Positions 26,953 to 35,185 of a stretch of 64,000 bases of DNA are shown here, one piece after another (positions within the stretch are counted from its first letter, which is position 1; each line of letters opens with the position of its first letter). The position numbers and the translations under genes are program-made. The stretch covers positions 434,001 through 498,000 of the forward strand of contig NZ_CP083740.1 of the NCBI RefSeq assembly GCF_020150455.1. The letters run 5' to 3'. The notes below the pieces were generated by a model. The model saw only the letters and a list, made by a program, of their open reading frames with translations. It searched no databases and was not told where the DNA came from. This DNA is from Bremerella sp. TYQ1. Lineage in GTDB: Bacteria; Planctomycetota; Planctomycetia; Pirellulales; Pirellulaceae.

Positions 26953-28856
26953 AAATGAATCGAACATTGCCACGTATTCTCGTTATCGATGACCAGTTTG
27001 GACGCATTCTGGCTGGTCGTTCCAACCAAGACCGCGCGGACTTGTGTGGTAAGCTATTGCTTCGCGACGTATCTGAACCTAGTGCTATTCAGCCTCCTCT
27101 AAAAATTCGCGAACCGATCGCCGAAGCCGTCTTTCTGCGCGGGCAAAAGCCTGCTTGTGCATCCGTCAACGATGTCGTGGAGAACGACCTGAAAGGAACT
27201 TTGGAGCATATCCGACACAATTGCCACTCCGAAGGAAAGTCTCCACGTTATGGGATGGTTTTACTTGATCTCTGTTTTTATCAAGGAGTCGTAACGGACT
27301 CTGATGGAAGTGGTGGAAGGACTCCCTCGGGGATGCCCGAGCCTTCGGCTGAGGATAACAAGGTCTCGGAATTGTTTGGCCTGAAACTGCTCACGGCCAT
27401 CAGCAAGGAATTTCCAGACCTACCGGTGGTAATTCTGTCGAGTCAGGATCGAGAGCGGGTCAAGCATCAATTCTCGAAACGAGCGGCGGCCTTTATCTCG
27501 CGTGCTAACGGGACGCCTGAGGAGTTGTCTCGGTATTTGAAAAAATACGCTCTTATGGAGGATCCCAGCGGATTGATATTAGGCCGAAGTCTTCCCTTGC
27601 TGAAGGCATTGAAGGCAGCCCGAAATTCAGTCGATGGGGATCACAAGTGTCATGTATTGCTTCGCGGAGAAAGAGGCGTCGGAAAGGAATTGTTTGCTAA
27701 ATACATTCATGAACAGCATCCTACTCGGAGCAAGTATGAATTCATTCCCGTTAATGCGGCAAAATACGACGACAACACTTTCGATAGTGAAATCTTTGGT
27801 GTGAAAAAGGGCGCATTTACTGAAGTTGGCGCCAGTGCCGGTGCCGTTTCTAAGGCAGATCTAGGAGATCTGTTTTTAGACGAGGTGTACGCTTTAAAGC
27901 CTTCGGTACATCCGAAGCTCATGCGATTTTTGGCCGAAGGTACCTACTTTCGCCATGGTGATTCAGAAGAACAATTGAAGGCCAATGTTCGCGTAATATC
28001 GGCAACCAATGCTAACATTGAAGAGAAGGCCGAGGCTGGGGAGTTCCCCGCTGACTTGCTCGACCGGTTGCGGTTCGGCGGTACGATCAAGCTGCCACCG
28101 TTGAGAGAGCGTAGGGAGGATATCCCACTGCTGGCTCGCCGATTCGTTCAAAGAGCTGAGCGGGGAGGAGATCTCCAACGAGAGTTTTCGAAAGAGGCCA
28201 TGGAGTACCTGCAAGATCAGGCCTGGAATGGGAACGTTCGCGACTTGGAACAGGTGCTGAGTAAGGTAGTGAATTTGAGCGACGTTGAAGTCATTCATCC
28301 CCTGCACATCGAAAAAGCCCAGCAGGAAATTGGTCTTTCCAATCACGAGCGGACATCTATCGCCGTCGGTGAAATGCCGTATGAAAAGGGCGAACTTGTT
28401 AACGAGGATGAGTCCGATCCGTCGCCCAGAACGCTTTCTCTTAAGCCGGCAAGCCAAATGCCATTTGACGAACTCCTTACCACGATGCGCGACTATCGCT
28501 TCGATAAACTTGATATTGATAGCCTGATGAACCGCTTGGATGCGCTGGAAGAAGCGGCCGGCCGATTAATCGCCAATTATGCTCAAGTGGCCCTTAAAAT
28601 TAGTAAGGGTCACGAGAGGCAGAAAGTCAGCCTCACGAGAGGGGTCAAATTCATGCAAGGTAAGGAAAAGCTTACGACAAACGAAGCGGCTCGCGTAATT
28701 CGGAAGCTGCTCGAATCAAACGACAATCTCTTAGAATGGACTCTTTCGCAGCCAATTCTCTCCGAAGCCCATGAAATCGCCTTAGGCGGCAGTCGCGAAG
28801 CCCGCAAAGTTGTGGAAAAGCGCAAAGCAATGAAAGAAAAGCTGGGGTTAACTTAG
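26949..28856 (+). CDS. REC-AAA+ protein of the sigma-54 activator type without GAFTGA or HTH
   Basis: The N-terminus is a long receiver domain: acidic pair in LVIDDQ (Asp14/15), phospho-acceptor Asp107 in VLLDLCF, and VVILSSQD. It carries an insertion of about 25 residues after strand 3 (roughly 113-138). Residues 205-440 are a sigma-54-activator AAA+ core: Walker A RGERGVGKE (239-247), Walker B LFLDE (308-312), VRVISATN, FPADLLDRL and the WNGNVRDLE sensor 2. The GAFTGA loop, needed to contact sigma-54, reads GAFTEVGA (288-295), so the protein probably does not open sigma-54 promoters. The last 190 residues are helical and lack the usual Fis-type helix-turn-helix. It may be a receiver-gated remodelling ATPase for its operon partners. 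Confidence 0.8.
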   Translation: MKMNRTLPRILVIDDQFGRILAGRSNQDRADLCGKLLLRDVSEPSAIQPPLKIREPIAEAVFLRGQKPACASVNDVVENDLKGTLEHIRHNCHSEGKSPRYGMVLLDLCFYQGVVTDSDGSGGRTPSGMPEPSAEDNKVSELFGLKLLTAISKEFPDLPVVILSSQDRERVKHQFSKRAAAFISRANGTPEELSRYLKKYALMEDPSGLILGRSLPLLKALKAARNSVDGDHKCHVLLRGERGVGKELFAKYIHEQHPTRSKYEFIPVNAAKYDDNTFDSEIFGVKKGAFTEVGASAGAVSKADLGDLFLDEVYALKPSVHPKLMRFLAEGTYFRHGDSEEQLKANVRVISATNANIEEKAEAGEFPADLLDRLRFGGTIKLPPLRERREDIPLLARRFVQRAERGGDLQREFSKEAMEYLQDQAWNGNVRDLEQVLSKVVNLSDVEVIHPLHIEKAQQEIGLSNHERTSIAVGEMPYEKGELVNEDESDPSPRTLSLKPASQMPFDELLTTMRDYRFDKLDIDSLMNRLDALEEAAGRLIANYAQVALKISKGHERQKVSLTRGVKFMQGKEKLTTNEAARVIRKLLESNDNLLEWTLSQPILSEAHEIALGGSREARKVVEKRKAMKEKLGLT

Positions 28857-29505
28857 CGGTGTCAGTTGCCACTCGAATCTCACGCTGTGGACGGAAATTT
28901 AGTCGATGGTATGCCCTTCAGTACGTTCGTAGTATGACTCCTGTTGGCTGCCAGTTCCTTGATCCATTTACTTACGTCTTCCAGCTGTTTCATACTGTGT
29001 ACCTTGGCAACACCAAGAACAGTGAGATTATTCTTTCAGCACTATGATTCCTGGCCATCGAGATACGATTTCGGCATCTAGAGTTACGGACTTTTGCTAC
29101 CGCAGGGCAAAGTCCGCCTGCAACTCTCAATACCGCTCTCCCCTTTCAGGGGCTTTGATCCACTCAGCAAGAATGTGAGCAGCCAGAAAGTTCATCTTCT
29201 ACACGAGTCAGGGAACGAGCGACGGTCAGAAGTTCACAGGACGCAATCGCCAGTTACCTATCTGGAACTGCGAGATACGTATTAACGCGTCACTCACAGC
29301 GAGTCAGGTTGGAATGATATGGATCTATCCAATTAATCTGAATTGGCACACCGCCTGCATAATGAGAGTTGCCTGGGAAGAACATCTCTCCGGCACGTAC
29401 GCAAGCTTTTCTTACAACCCTAGGTCGCATCCAGGCTTGATTAGAAAGCTGTCGGTCCGTCTTTAGTCCGTTTCTTCTTTTATCTCTCGTTCAGGAGTAT
29501 TGAAC
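28857..29505. other. Gene-free gap after the AAA+ gene
   Basis: These 649 bases hold only short frames of about 60 codons that resemble nothing. The right end has a ribosome site (CAGGAG at 29491-29496) that belongs to the small gene at 29506. Confidence 0.45.
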
Positions 29506-29703
29506 ATGAGCAGCGATTCCAATCGTCCTCACAAACCAACATTCGAGGAAAAGTTTGAAACCGGGGTGGCGTTTGCCCTGGGGGCGGCTGTGGTGACTGG
29601 CGCCTTGACGCTCATCGCGACCGGAGGCAACGTCCCAGTTGCTATCGCCGTGGCGACCAAAACGGGCGCCGCAGCTGGCCTCGGTGGTGGCGCTGGTTCC
29701 TAA
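29506..29703 (+). CDS. Small Gly/Ala-rich hydrophobic peptide
   Basis: The 65-residue product starts at ATG 29506 with CAGGAG about 9 bases upstream; a TTG at 29500 is possible but less likely. A charged N-terminal part (SNRPHKPTFEEKFETG) is followed by a hydrophobic Gly/Ala/Val/Thr segment and a glycine-rich end (AAAGLGGGAGS). It could be a small membrane peptide or a bacteriocin-like precursor. A short hairpin (AAACCTG / CAGGTTT) begins at its stop codon, so most transcripts may end there. It precedes a WHxHI protein gene by 190 bases. Confidence 0.5.
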   Translation: MSSDSNRPHKPTFEEKFETGVAFALGAAVVTGALTLIATGGNVPVAIAVATKTGAAAGLGGGAGS

Positions 29704-29892
29704 ACCTGGAACACAGGTTTCCGCGCAATCGGGCGTGTGAAATGTTCAAATCAGTCCGCTTCCAGAGGAAGTCTGCGAGCGGCCAGGTTTCGAGAGTTCA
29801 TGCCGATATCTTCAATCGAATTGTTGTTCGAGAAGATCTGAATAGAACGCGATACTTAATCAGCTTAATCCCCGCAAATTTCAGGACCAGCC

Positions 29893-30300
29893 ATGACTTT
29901 GTCACAGAGAGTTAAGGATCTAAACCTTGAGTGTATTGCATTCAAGGTTGCCTACGACGAGGGGTGGTCGCTCGACAAGGTTGATCGGGCTGAGTTTTAT
30001 TATCGCTGCTTTTTGCAGGCGATCCTTGACCATCCTGACAATCGCCTTGCACCGACAATGGAGATCGATCACTTTTGGCATCACCATATTCTTGATACGC
30101 AAAAATACATGGAGGACTGCGACCATGTTTTGGGTTACTACCTTCATCACTTTCCATATTCAGGGATACGGAGTGACCAGGATGATCATGAGCAAAAACG
30201 TAGATCGGAAATTTCATTGACACTTATCGAATCAATCGCAAAACGCGAAAGGAATGAAAATGCAGAAAATTACCAGCAAATCGACTTCAGCACCGAGTGA
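29893..30300 (+). CDS. Glycine-rich-domain-like (GRDP/DUF1399-type) WHxHI protein
   Basis: The 135-residue protein has the family hallmark HFWHHHILDTQKYMEDC (60-76) and LHHFPY (84-89), as in the N-terminal part of plant glycine-rich domain proteins and in short bacterial relatives. The clustered histidines suggest metal binding; no enzymatic role is established. There is no signal peptide. It overlaps the next small gene by 41 bases. The trio 29506-30457 may be a small functional unit, as each gene is tiny and has its own ribosome site. Confidence 0.65.
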   Translation: MTLSQRVKDLNLECIAFKVAYDEGWSLDKVDRAEFYYRCFLQAILDHPDNRLAPTMEIDHFWHHHILDTQKYMEDCDHVLGYYLHHFPYSGIRSDQDDHEQKRRSEISLTLIESIAKRERNENAENYQQIDFSTE

Positions 30301-30457
30301 CAAACAAATCATGGCACGTCGCATGCTCAGCCAAGAGTCGCGACCGTCACGAATGGATATGCTCCGCCTCTACCAGGGCGACATTCGAAAGCTAAACGCT
30401 GATACGGTTTGCACCGGCAATTGTGTCTACTGCGATGCCAATAGCGAACGCAGTTAA
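30260..30457 (+). CDS. Small protein with C-terminal CxxxCxxC motif
   Basis: The 65-residue product starts at ATG 30260 with GAAAGGA upstream at good spacing; ATG at 30311 is an alternative that avoids the overlap with the preceding gene. The N-terminal 45 residues are polar and basic, and the end reads ADTVCTGNCVYCDANSERS. The CxxxCxxC spacing equals the cluster motif of radical SAM enzymes, but the protein is far too short to be one. It could bind zinc or be a leader-core type peptide precursor with a Cys-rich core. No modifying enzyme is adjacent, so that idea is weak. Confidence 0.45.
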   Translation: MQKITSKSTSAPSDKQIMARRMLSQESRPSRMDMLRLYQGDIRKLNADTVCTGNCVYCDANSERS

Positions 30458-30722
30458 CCGACGCGACATCAGTGAGCAGCGCCAACTTGAAGGTATCAAC
30501 TTCGTTGGCGCTGTCCTGTTGTGGCGTTTCAAGCTCGAATGAAAGAATGGATGGAGTTGGCGACGAAAGTTAAAGGTTCAGTCACCATCTGCATCAAAAT
30601 CCATTGCTTGCCCGGCGAGAATTCTTTATCAATATTGCGTGGCAAACGCCGTTCGAATGTTTAAGGGACGGTGCCGACACGGTGGGTAACGCCCCGTTCT
30701 ATTTCGATAGGAAACGCCGCGT

Positions 30723-31100
30723 ATGTTTGGCTGGTTCAAAAAGAAGACGCGACCGACCAGTGGGCCGGACTTTACCGATATCGACTCGCTGGCCAAGGCC
30801 GAGGAGTTATATCGGGAGGGGAAGCTTGAGAAGCTCTTTCTGATGCCGCTTGAATTTGGTGGCGAAGATAACCCGCTCAATACGCTGTACGTGCCCGTTG
30901 GCGTAGCAGGCATTAAAAATCAGATCGATGTTGACACGATCGGTGCGCTGATCGAATCAGGCACCGTTACCCAGTACCAACCCTCGCCACAGTACCAAGG
31001 CAAGAGTTTCATCCCAATTGCCATCGAAATCGTCGCATCCGCCCCCGGTAGCTTCTCCACCACGATCAACATTTGGGGAGACGCATTGTCCCGAGATTGA
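30723..31100 (+). CDS. Small conserved-looking hypothetical protein
   Basis: The 125-residue protein begins MFGWFKKKTRPTSG, a form common in small cytoplasmic bacterial proteins of unknown role. It continues with a helix (LAKAEELYREGKLEKLFLMPLEFGG) and a beta-rich half (TLYVPVGVAGIKNQID, FIPIAIEIVASAPGSFSTTINIWGD). There is no signal peptide or membrane segment. I do not recognise a family. Immunity and other small alpha+beta proteins of accessory regions look like this, but there is no toxin gene beside it. Confidence 0.55.
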   Translation: MFGWFKKKTRPTSGPDFTDIDSLAKAEELYREGKLEKLFLMPLEFGGEDNPLNTLYVPVGVAGIKNQIDVDTIGALIESGTVTQYQPSPQYQGKSFIPIAIEIVASAPGSFSTTINIWGDALSRD

Positions 31101-31206
31101 TTGCGTGAGTCTGACGCGACCAGGTTCTTTTGGGGGCCACCTCTTTTCATGCGGCGCTCATTCATGACAATCGTGAGATACTCTCAATTCATCCGGGAAA
31201 CAACCC

Positions 31207-31512
31207 ATGAGCCAGTTCCCCAACTGCCCCCAGTGCCAAGGCGAACTCACCTACGAAGACGGCCCCCTGCTTGTCTGCCCAACATGCGGTCACGAATGGT
31301 CCCCCACCGACCAGGCCGCGGCCGCTGATGACGACGTCACTCGCGATGCCAACGGCAACGTGCTGGAAGACGGCGACACGGTCGTGGTCATCAAAGACCT
31401 GAAGTTCAAAGGGGGCACCAAGGTGAAGAACATCCGCATCGTCGGCGGAGACCACGACATCGACGGCATCGGCGCGATGGCGCTAAAGCCTGAATTCGTC
31501 AAGAAGGCGTAG
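31207..31512 (+). CDS. yjdM: PhnA/YjdM-family zinc-ribbon protein
   Basis: The 101-residue protein matches the YjdM (formerly PhnA) family end to end. An N-terminal zinc ribbon has CPQC...CPTCGHEW (Cys 7, 10, 26, 29), then DANGNVLEDGDTVVVIKDLKFKGG and KGGTKVKNIRIVGGDHDIDGI. Despite the old name it is not a phosphonate enzyme, and the family has no proven role. It is a single gene with RBS-like GGGAAAC just upstream, and nothing around it points to a pathway. Confidence 0.9.
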   Translation: MSQFPNCPQCQGELTYEDGPLLVCPTCGHEWSPTDQAAAADDDVTRDANGNVLEDGDTVVVIKDLKFKGGTKVKNIRIVGGDHDIDGIGAMALKPEFVKKA

Positions 31513-31617
31513 CTTAAGCAACCCGTTAAAAAGAACCCCGGGTGCCTCGCACAAGTTTGCTTGGGCGTGAAATCAGGCAATCATCACCAGTGCCACTTAG
31601 CCGCTTGATACACTCAC

Positions 31618-32076
31618 CTAGCTTCTGGGCTTCAGGTCGTTCTCATCGGCATACCTGCACAAAGCATCCCAGATGCTTCCATCCTGGGCATAGAATTCCT
31701 GAGTGACAGGCCCCAATGCTTCGTCCAGTCGGTCCATCTCCTGCTCGTACTCATCCTCACTCAGTGAACTGGGAATGAGCTCCATGGGGGACGCACTTGG
31801 CAGTAGCGGCTTGTCCCTCAGGGCTGTTGCTTCGGCTTTCTCCAGCAGGGCAAGAACCGTCTCCAGCCCAAGTGCTTTCAGGCCTGCGTGAGCGTCGAGG
31901 ATTTCCTGACCAGAAAAGTTCTCGAAAAAGCCGACGAAGCCGCTTCTCGGGACCGAGCCTCTTAGCAGGTTCACCGCGTAGAAGTTCCGCTCGCACTCCG
32001 ACAACGGTATTGAGTCTGGCTGGAAAGATCGCTCGACCAAATTGGCCCACAGGATGTCGAACTCTTCTTCTTGCAT
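31618..32076 (-). CDS. DMP19 / DUF4375-like protein
   Basis: The 152-residue protein carries the core of the DMP19 (DNA-mimic protein) family, ERNFYAVNLLRGSVPRSGFVGFFENFSG (about 29-56), where the family typically has a YxxxxLxxEVxNGGFxQFFxN pattern. It is acidic, especially in the C-terminal part (SSLSEDEYEQEMDRLDEALG), as expected of a DNA mimic. The Neisseria founding member binds a transcription factor. Whether this one does is unknown. It lies beside the insertion-sequence cluster, with its start just outside the IS. Confidence 0.7.
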   Translation of the reverse strand: MQEEEFDILWANLVERSFQPDSIPLSECERNFYAVNLLRGSVPRSGFVGFFENFSGQEILDAHAGLKALGLETVLALLEKAEATALRDKPLLPSASPMELIPSSLSEDEYEQEMDRLDEALGPVTQEFYAQDGSIWDALCRYADENDLKPRS

Positions 32077-32115
32077 GTTCTCACGCTAACTTCTGTGAAG
32101 AAAAAGGGACGGGGG

Positions 32116-33081
32116 CAATACTGTTCGGCACAAGATTTGCGCACCATGACAAACCTGTAGTTTAACTGCCAGTTTGTCATGCGGCGAGGGTTATCGTGGC
32201 CAGGCGGAAGTCGAACGATGGTGGCTCGAAGATCAAAGCGCGGGATCTTCAGGGGATGAAGTACTTCAAGGCGATTCGTCCCCTGCTCGCTTCGCTGCAT
32301 GAGATTGGCACCGATCGCGATCGGGCCGGGAATCGTGATCTACACATGGACGAGTACTGCGTGCTGGTCCTGCTGTGGATGTTCAGTCCGATCCTCACGT
32401 CGCTTCGAGGGCTGCAGCAGTCCAGTAACATTAAGCAGATTCAAAAGAAGCTCGGCGTCGGACGTGCTTCGCTTGTCTCGCTGAGCGAGTCGGTTTCCAT
32501 CTTTGATCCAGAGCCGCTTAAGCAGATCGCCGACACGCTCGCAGCTCAGGTGCCGGAGGCGAGTCCTTCCCAGTTGGATGCCATCCCACACCAGCTTACC
32601 GCGGTGGACGGCAGTGTGTTTCAAACGGCCGTCCGCGTCGCCGCATTAGCCTGGCTGCCGAGGCGTATCGCTAACGCTGGGTGATCGAACTCTTCTTCCG
32701 CATGATCAAACAACTGCTGGGGTGCCGTCACCTGCTGAGCACCAAGCCGGAAGGTGTGGAAATTCAAATGTACGTGGCGATCATCGCGTGCCTGTTGATC
32801 TTGATTTACACCGGTCGTCAGCCGACTAAACGCACGTACGAAATGGTCTGCTTCTATCTCACCGGCTGGGCTAGTCTGGAAGAGCTTGAGTCGCATGTCA
32901 AAGCGCTTCCGCCCAAGCCGTAGTAGGCACCGCTGCGCCCACTGCAGGCAAAACGTGCCAACGAGGTGCGCTTCTCCCGAAAACAGACCGAAATCCGAGT
33001 ACGCTAGTCCAAGCGAAGACACCCGAGACCGCATCTGGTAAAACAAATCCAACTGGTCAAATCTTGTGCCGAACAGTATTG
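32116..33081 (+). mobile_element. IS4-type insertion sequence, internally deleted, with perfect ends
   Basis: The element is bounded by perfect 24-bp inverted repeats at 32116-32139 and 33058-33081 (outer bases CAATACTGTT). It is flanked by a 9-bp target duplication GGACGGGGG at 32107-32115 and 33082-33090. At 966 bp it is shorter than a full IS4-type element because the transposase middle is missing. The intact ends and duplication mean it arrived by transposition and could still be moved by a transposase supplied from elsewhere. The target itself seems to be one arm of a smaller inverted-repeat element (GGACGGGGGTC at 33082-33092 and its complement at 33181-33191). Confidence 0.8.
32196..32923 (+). 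pseudogene. IS4-type transposase, deleted and frameshifted
   Basis: The first frame (32196-32684) carries the N-terminal domain and the strand with the first catalytic Asp (QLTAVDGSVF). The second frame (32681-32923) carries the C-terminal block with the catalytic Glu (VIELFFRMIKQLLGCRHLL). About 150 residues with the second catalytic Asp are missing between them. The join also has a stop: the expected YRYRW before VIELFF reads YR-stop-RW. The product cannot be an active transposase. Confidence 0.8.
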
Positions 33082-33256
33082 GGACGGGGGTCATTGTTTT
33101 GTACGAGGAACTTTGAAGACGAATGAGTTAAGTCTGCCTTGGTCTTGGGGGCTGCAGTGACACCCTTGAATTCACAAAAAGACCCCCGTCCAGCTCTGTA
33201 GAAAACGACAGAAATAGTTTGATCCGCTAGCGGACTTTCTAACGTAGCAGCTCTTA

Positions 33257-33733
33257 ATGAGTGTTACGAGTAAATCTCCGTTGGATGTTTTGGTAGTGGC
33301 TTGGGGAGTGGCCAAGCGAGCTCTGCCGCCGCATGCTCATCGGAACAGTCCGAAGAAGTTCACGCAGCATCAGCTGTTTGCTTGCCTGGTGTTGAAGAAC
33401 TTTCTGCGGACGGACTATCGCGGAGTCGTCCAGCAGTTGTGGGATTGTCCGTCGTTGATGGATGCCATCGAGCTTGACCAGGTTCCTCACTACACCACGC
33501 TGCAGAAATCTGCTCGGCGGCTTTTGAATTCTGCCGAAGCGCAACGCCTTCTCGACGAGACCGTAGCCCAGCAGATGGGACGCCGGAAACGTATTGCCGA
33601 TGTGGCGATCGATTCGACAGGGCTCAGTGCGACATGTGCCAGTGCGTATTTCGTGCGGCGGCGAAACACGCTTAAAAGTGCCTGGAAAACGATCGTTTAT
33701 CACCGTTATCCGTTGGCTTTCCAGGCCGACTGA
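33257..33733 (+). pseudogene. IS5-type transposase, 3' truncated
   Basis: The 158-residue frame is the N-terminal half of a DDE transposase: FTQHQLFACLVLKNFLRTDYRG, VPHYTTLQKSARRLL and the first catalytic strand RIADVAIDSTGLS (Asp about 117). The frame ends at 33733 inside sequence that matches an IS3 element, so the rest of the gene, with the second Asp and the Glu, has been lost. No inverted repeats of its own are evident. This is insertion debris, not a working gene. Confidence 0.75.
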
Positions 33734-33800
33734 AGTCGAGCACGACCTGGTTCGCGTAGGCCCATTGATCCAGTGACTTCGACGTAAACTCGGTGGCGTG
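33715..33800 (-). mobile_element. Relic of a second IS3-family transposase
   Basis: About 85 bases closely match the orfB region of the IS3 element next to it (34050-34140). On the minus strand they encode a version of EFTSKSLDQWAYANQV followed by LDFSRPGK. Differences at many third positions show it came from a related, not identical, IS3 copy. It truncates the IS5-type transposase. Confidence 0.7.
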
Positions 33801-33895
33801 CTCCCCAAAAACTGGTCCATGTGTTATGAGAGTCAAAAGGCCAATTGAACCGCTCCCCTTTTCTGTACCAGCTTAAGTGAGAAAATCGAGGATCT

Positions 33896-34693
33896 TCATC
33901 TGGCTAGGTTGCCCAGGGCGCTATGCGGTCGATACTCGTTGTAGTCACGACGCCAGGATTCTATCTTCTCCTTGGCGTCTTCCAGTGACAAGAACCAATT
34001 TTCGTTCAGGCACTCTGCTCGCACGCTGCCGTTGAACGACTCGATGAAGGCGTTATTTGTAGGCTTTCCTGGCCGGCTGAAGTCGAGCGTCACCTTGTTG
34101 GCGTAGGCCCATTGGTCTAACGCCTTCGAGATGAACTCCGGGCCATTATCGACCTGGATCGTTTTGGGCAGTTGCCGATGCTCAGCTATTCGTTCTAAGG
34201 CCAGCACGACGTCTTGGCCGCGGAACCTGGGCTCGACCTCGATCGCCAGACTCTCACGAGTAAAGTGATCGACTATCGTTAACAGCCGAATTCGACGCCC
34301 GTCGAACAGCTCGTCGGTCATAAAATCCATCGCCCAGAAGTCGTTATTGCGAGTCGCCGAAGGACGCAAGGCACGCGTCTGGCAACTGACTCGACGCCGG
34401 GGCGTCTTTGTCCGAAGACCAAGCTGTTCTTCGCGATACAGGCGATAGACCCGCTTCGCGTTGATCGCCCAGCCTTCACGCCGAAGGAGGATATGCAATC
34501 GTCGATAGCCATAGCGCACCCGTGCGGCAGCCAACTCCTTCAGTCGCATTCTCAGGGGTGCCTGATCGTCTCTTAAGGACAGGTAGCGGCATGTCGACCG
34601 AGCCAGGCTCAACAAGCGACATGTGCGTCGTTCGCTGATGCGATACGCAGCCTGGACACGATCGGCCGTTGCCCGCAGGCGATCAGGCTTCAA
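33896..34693 (-). CDS. IS3-family transposase, orfB (catalytic part)
   Basis: The 265-residue DDE integrase-type protein has the IS3 catalytic core: first Asp in FWAMDFMTDEL, second Asp in IQVDNGPEFIS, Glu in NAFIESFNGSVR, spaced as in the rve domain. The N-terminal HTH_21 part reads YGYRRLHILLRREGW. It has no ATG; translation could begin at TTG 34693, which overlaps the orfA stop as TTGA, or orfA-orfB fusion could arise by a -1 frameshift near TCAAAAGAG. It makes the cuts and joins at the element ends. Confidence 0.9.
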   Translation of the reverse strand: MKPDRLRATADRVQAAYRISERRTCRLLSLARSTCRYLSLRDDQAPLRMRLKELAAARVRYGYRRLHILLRREGWAINAKRVYRLYREEQLGLRTKTPRRRVSCQTRALRPSATRNNDFWAMDFMTDELFDGRRIRLLTIVDHFTRESLAIEVEPRFRGQDVVLALERIAEHRQLPKTIQVDNGPEFISKALDQWAYANKVTLDFSRPGKPTNNAFIESFNGSVRAECLNENWFLSLEDAKEKIESWRRDYNEYRPHSALGNLAR

Positions 34694-34962
34694 AGCTCTT
34701 TTGACAGCACATCCTGTAAGATCTGCTTATCGAGGCTCAAGTCAGCCACCAGTTGCTTCAGCTTCTTATTCTCTTCTTCGAGTTGCTTTAGGCGACGTAC
34801 CTCGGCGACACCAAGCCCGTCGAACTTCTTCTTCCAGCGATAGAAGGTCTGCTGACTAATCCCCAGCTTCCGACAAACCTCCTCCACCGGCACACCCGAC
34901 TCGGCCTGCTTCAGGGCAAAGGCAATCTGCTCATGCGTAAATCGAGACTTCTTCATGGTCAT
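34690..34962 (-). CDS. IS3-family transposase, orfA (DNA-binding part)
   Basis: The 90-residue protein is a typical IS3 orfA: helix-turn-helix FTHEQIAFALKQAESGVPVEEVCRKLGISQQTFYRWKKKF condensed in the first 50 residues, followed by a leucine-zipper-like helix (LKQLEEENKKLKQLVADLSLDKQIL) for dimerisation. It binds the terminal repeats. The stop overlaps the orfB start by 4 bases. Confidence 0.9.
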   Translation of the reverse strand: MTMKKSRFTHEQIAFALKQAESGVPVEEVCRKLGISQQTFYRWKKKFDGLGVAEVRRLKQLEEENKKLKQLVADLSLDKQILQDVLSKEL

Positions 34963-35039
34963 CTTCTCCTCGAAAAGGATGGCCCGATTTTACCTCGATT
35001 TTCTCATTTTGAATGGCTCAGATTTTGGGTAGCAGGTCA

Positions 35040-35185
35040 GTGTAGCAAAGTGTAGTTAATCTGCACCATTCGACCTGAATTCGACGAAGTTTGCCACAGT
35101 TAGGACGTACCGCAATTTCACCAACAAACCGCCAGTTTTGTCAGGGTTTTCGGCCAATCTCATCATCAGGCTTCTACTTATCGTC
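35040..35185 (-). repeat. 146-bp repeat, copy B (joined to sulfatase 5' fragment)
   Basis: This is the second copy of the repeat at 12455-12600, in the same orientation and the same length. Its right end again supplies Asp-Asp-Lys-stop to a truncated sulfatase leader. The first 20 and last 37 or so bases are the best conserved; the middle differs at scattered single positions without gaps. The left end is 17 bases from the IS3 element. The two copies lie 22.4 kb apart and bracket the receiver-enzyme and AAA+ cassettes. Confidence 0.75.

Larger units (their letters stand above)
33862..35022 (-). mobile_element. IS3-family insertion sequence, apparently complete
   Basis: The element holds two overlapping frames (orfA and orfB) between imperfect inverted repeats of about 28-30 bases. 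The inner 14 bases, TGAGAAAATCGAGG, are identical at both ends (33878-33891 and complement 34993-35006). The outer ends start TCTG, and a 3-base TTT repeat flanks both sides, a size usual for the family. All catalytic residues are present, so it may be active. Its right end is only 17 bases from copy B of the 146-bp repeat. Confidence 0.8.

Noticed and set aside
30260..30457. Radical SAM protein from the CxxxCxxC motif
   Set aside because: The product is only 65 residues and the motif is at its C-terminus; radical SAM enzymes need about 200 residues after it.
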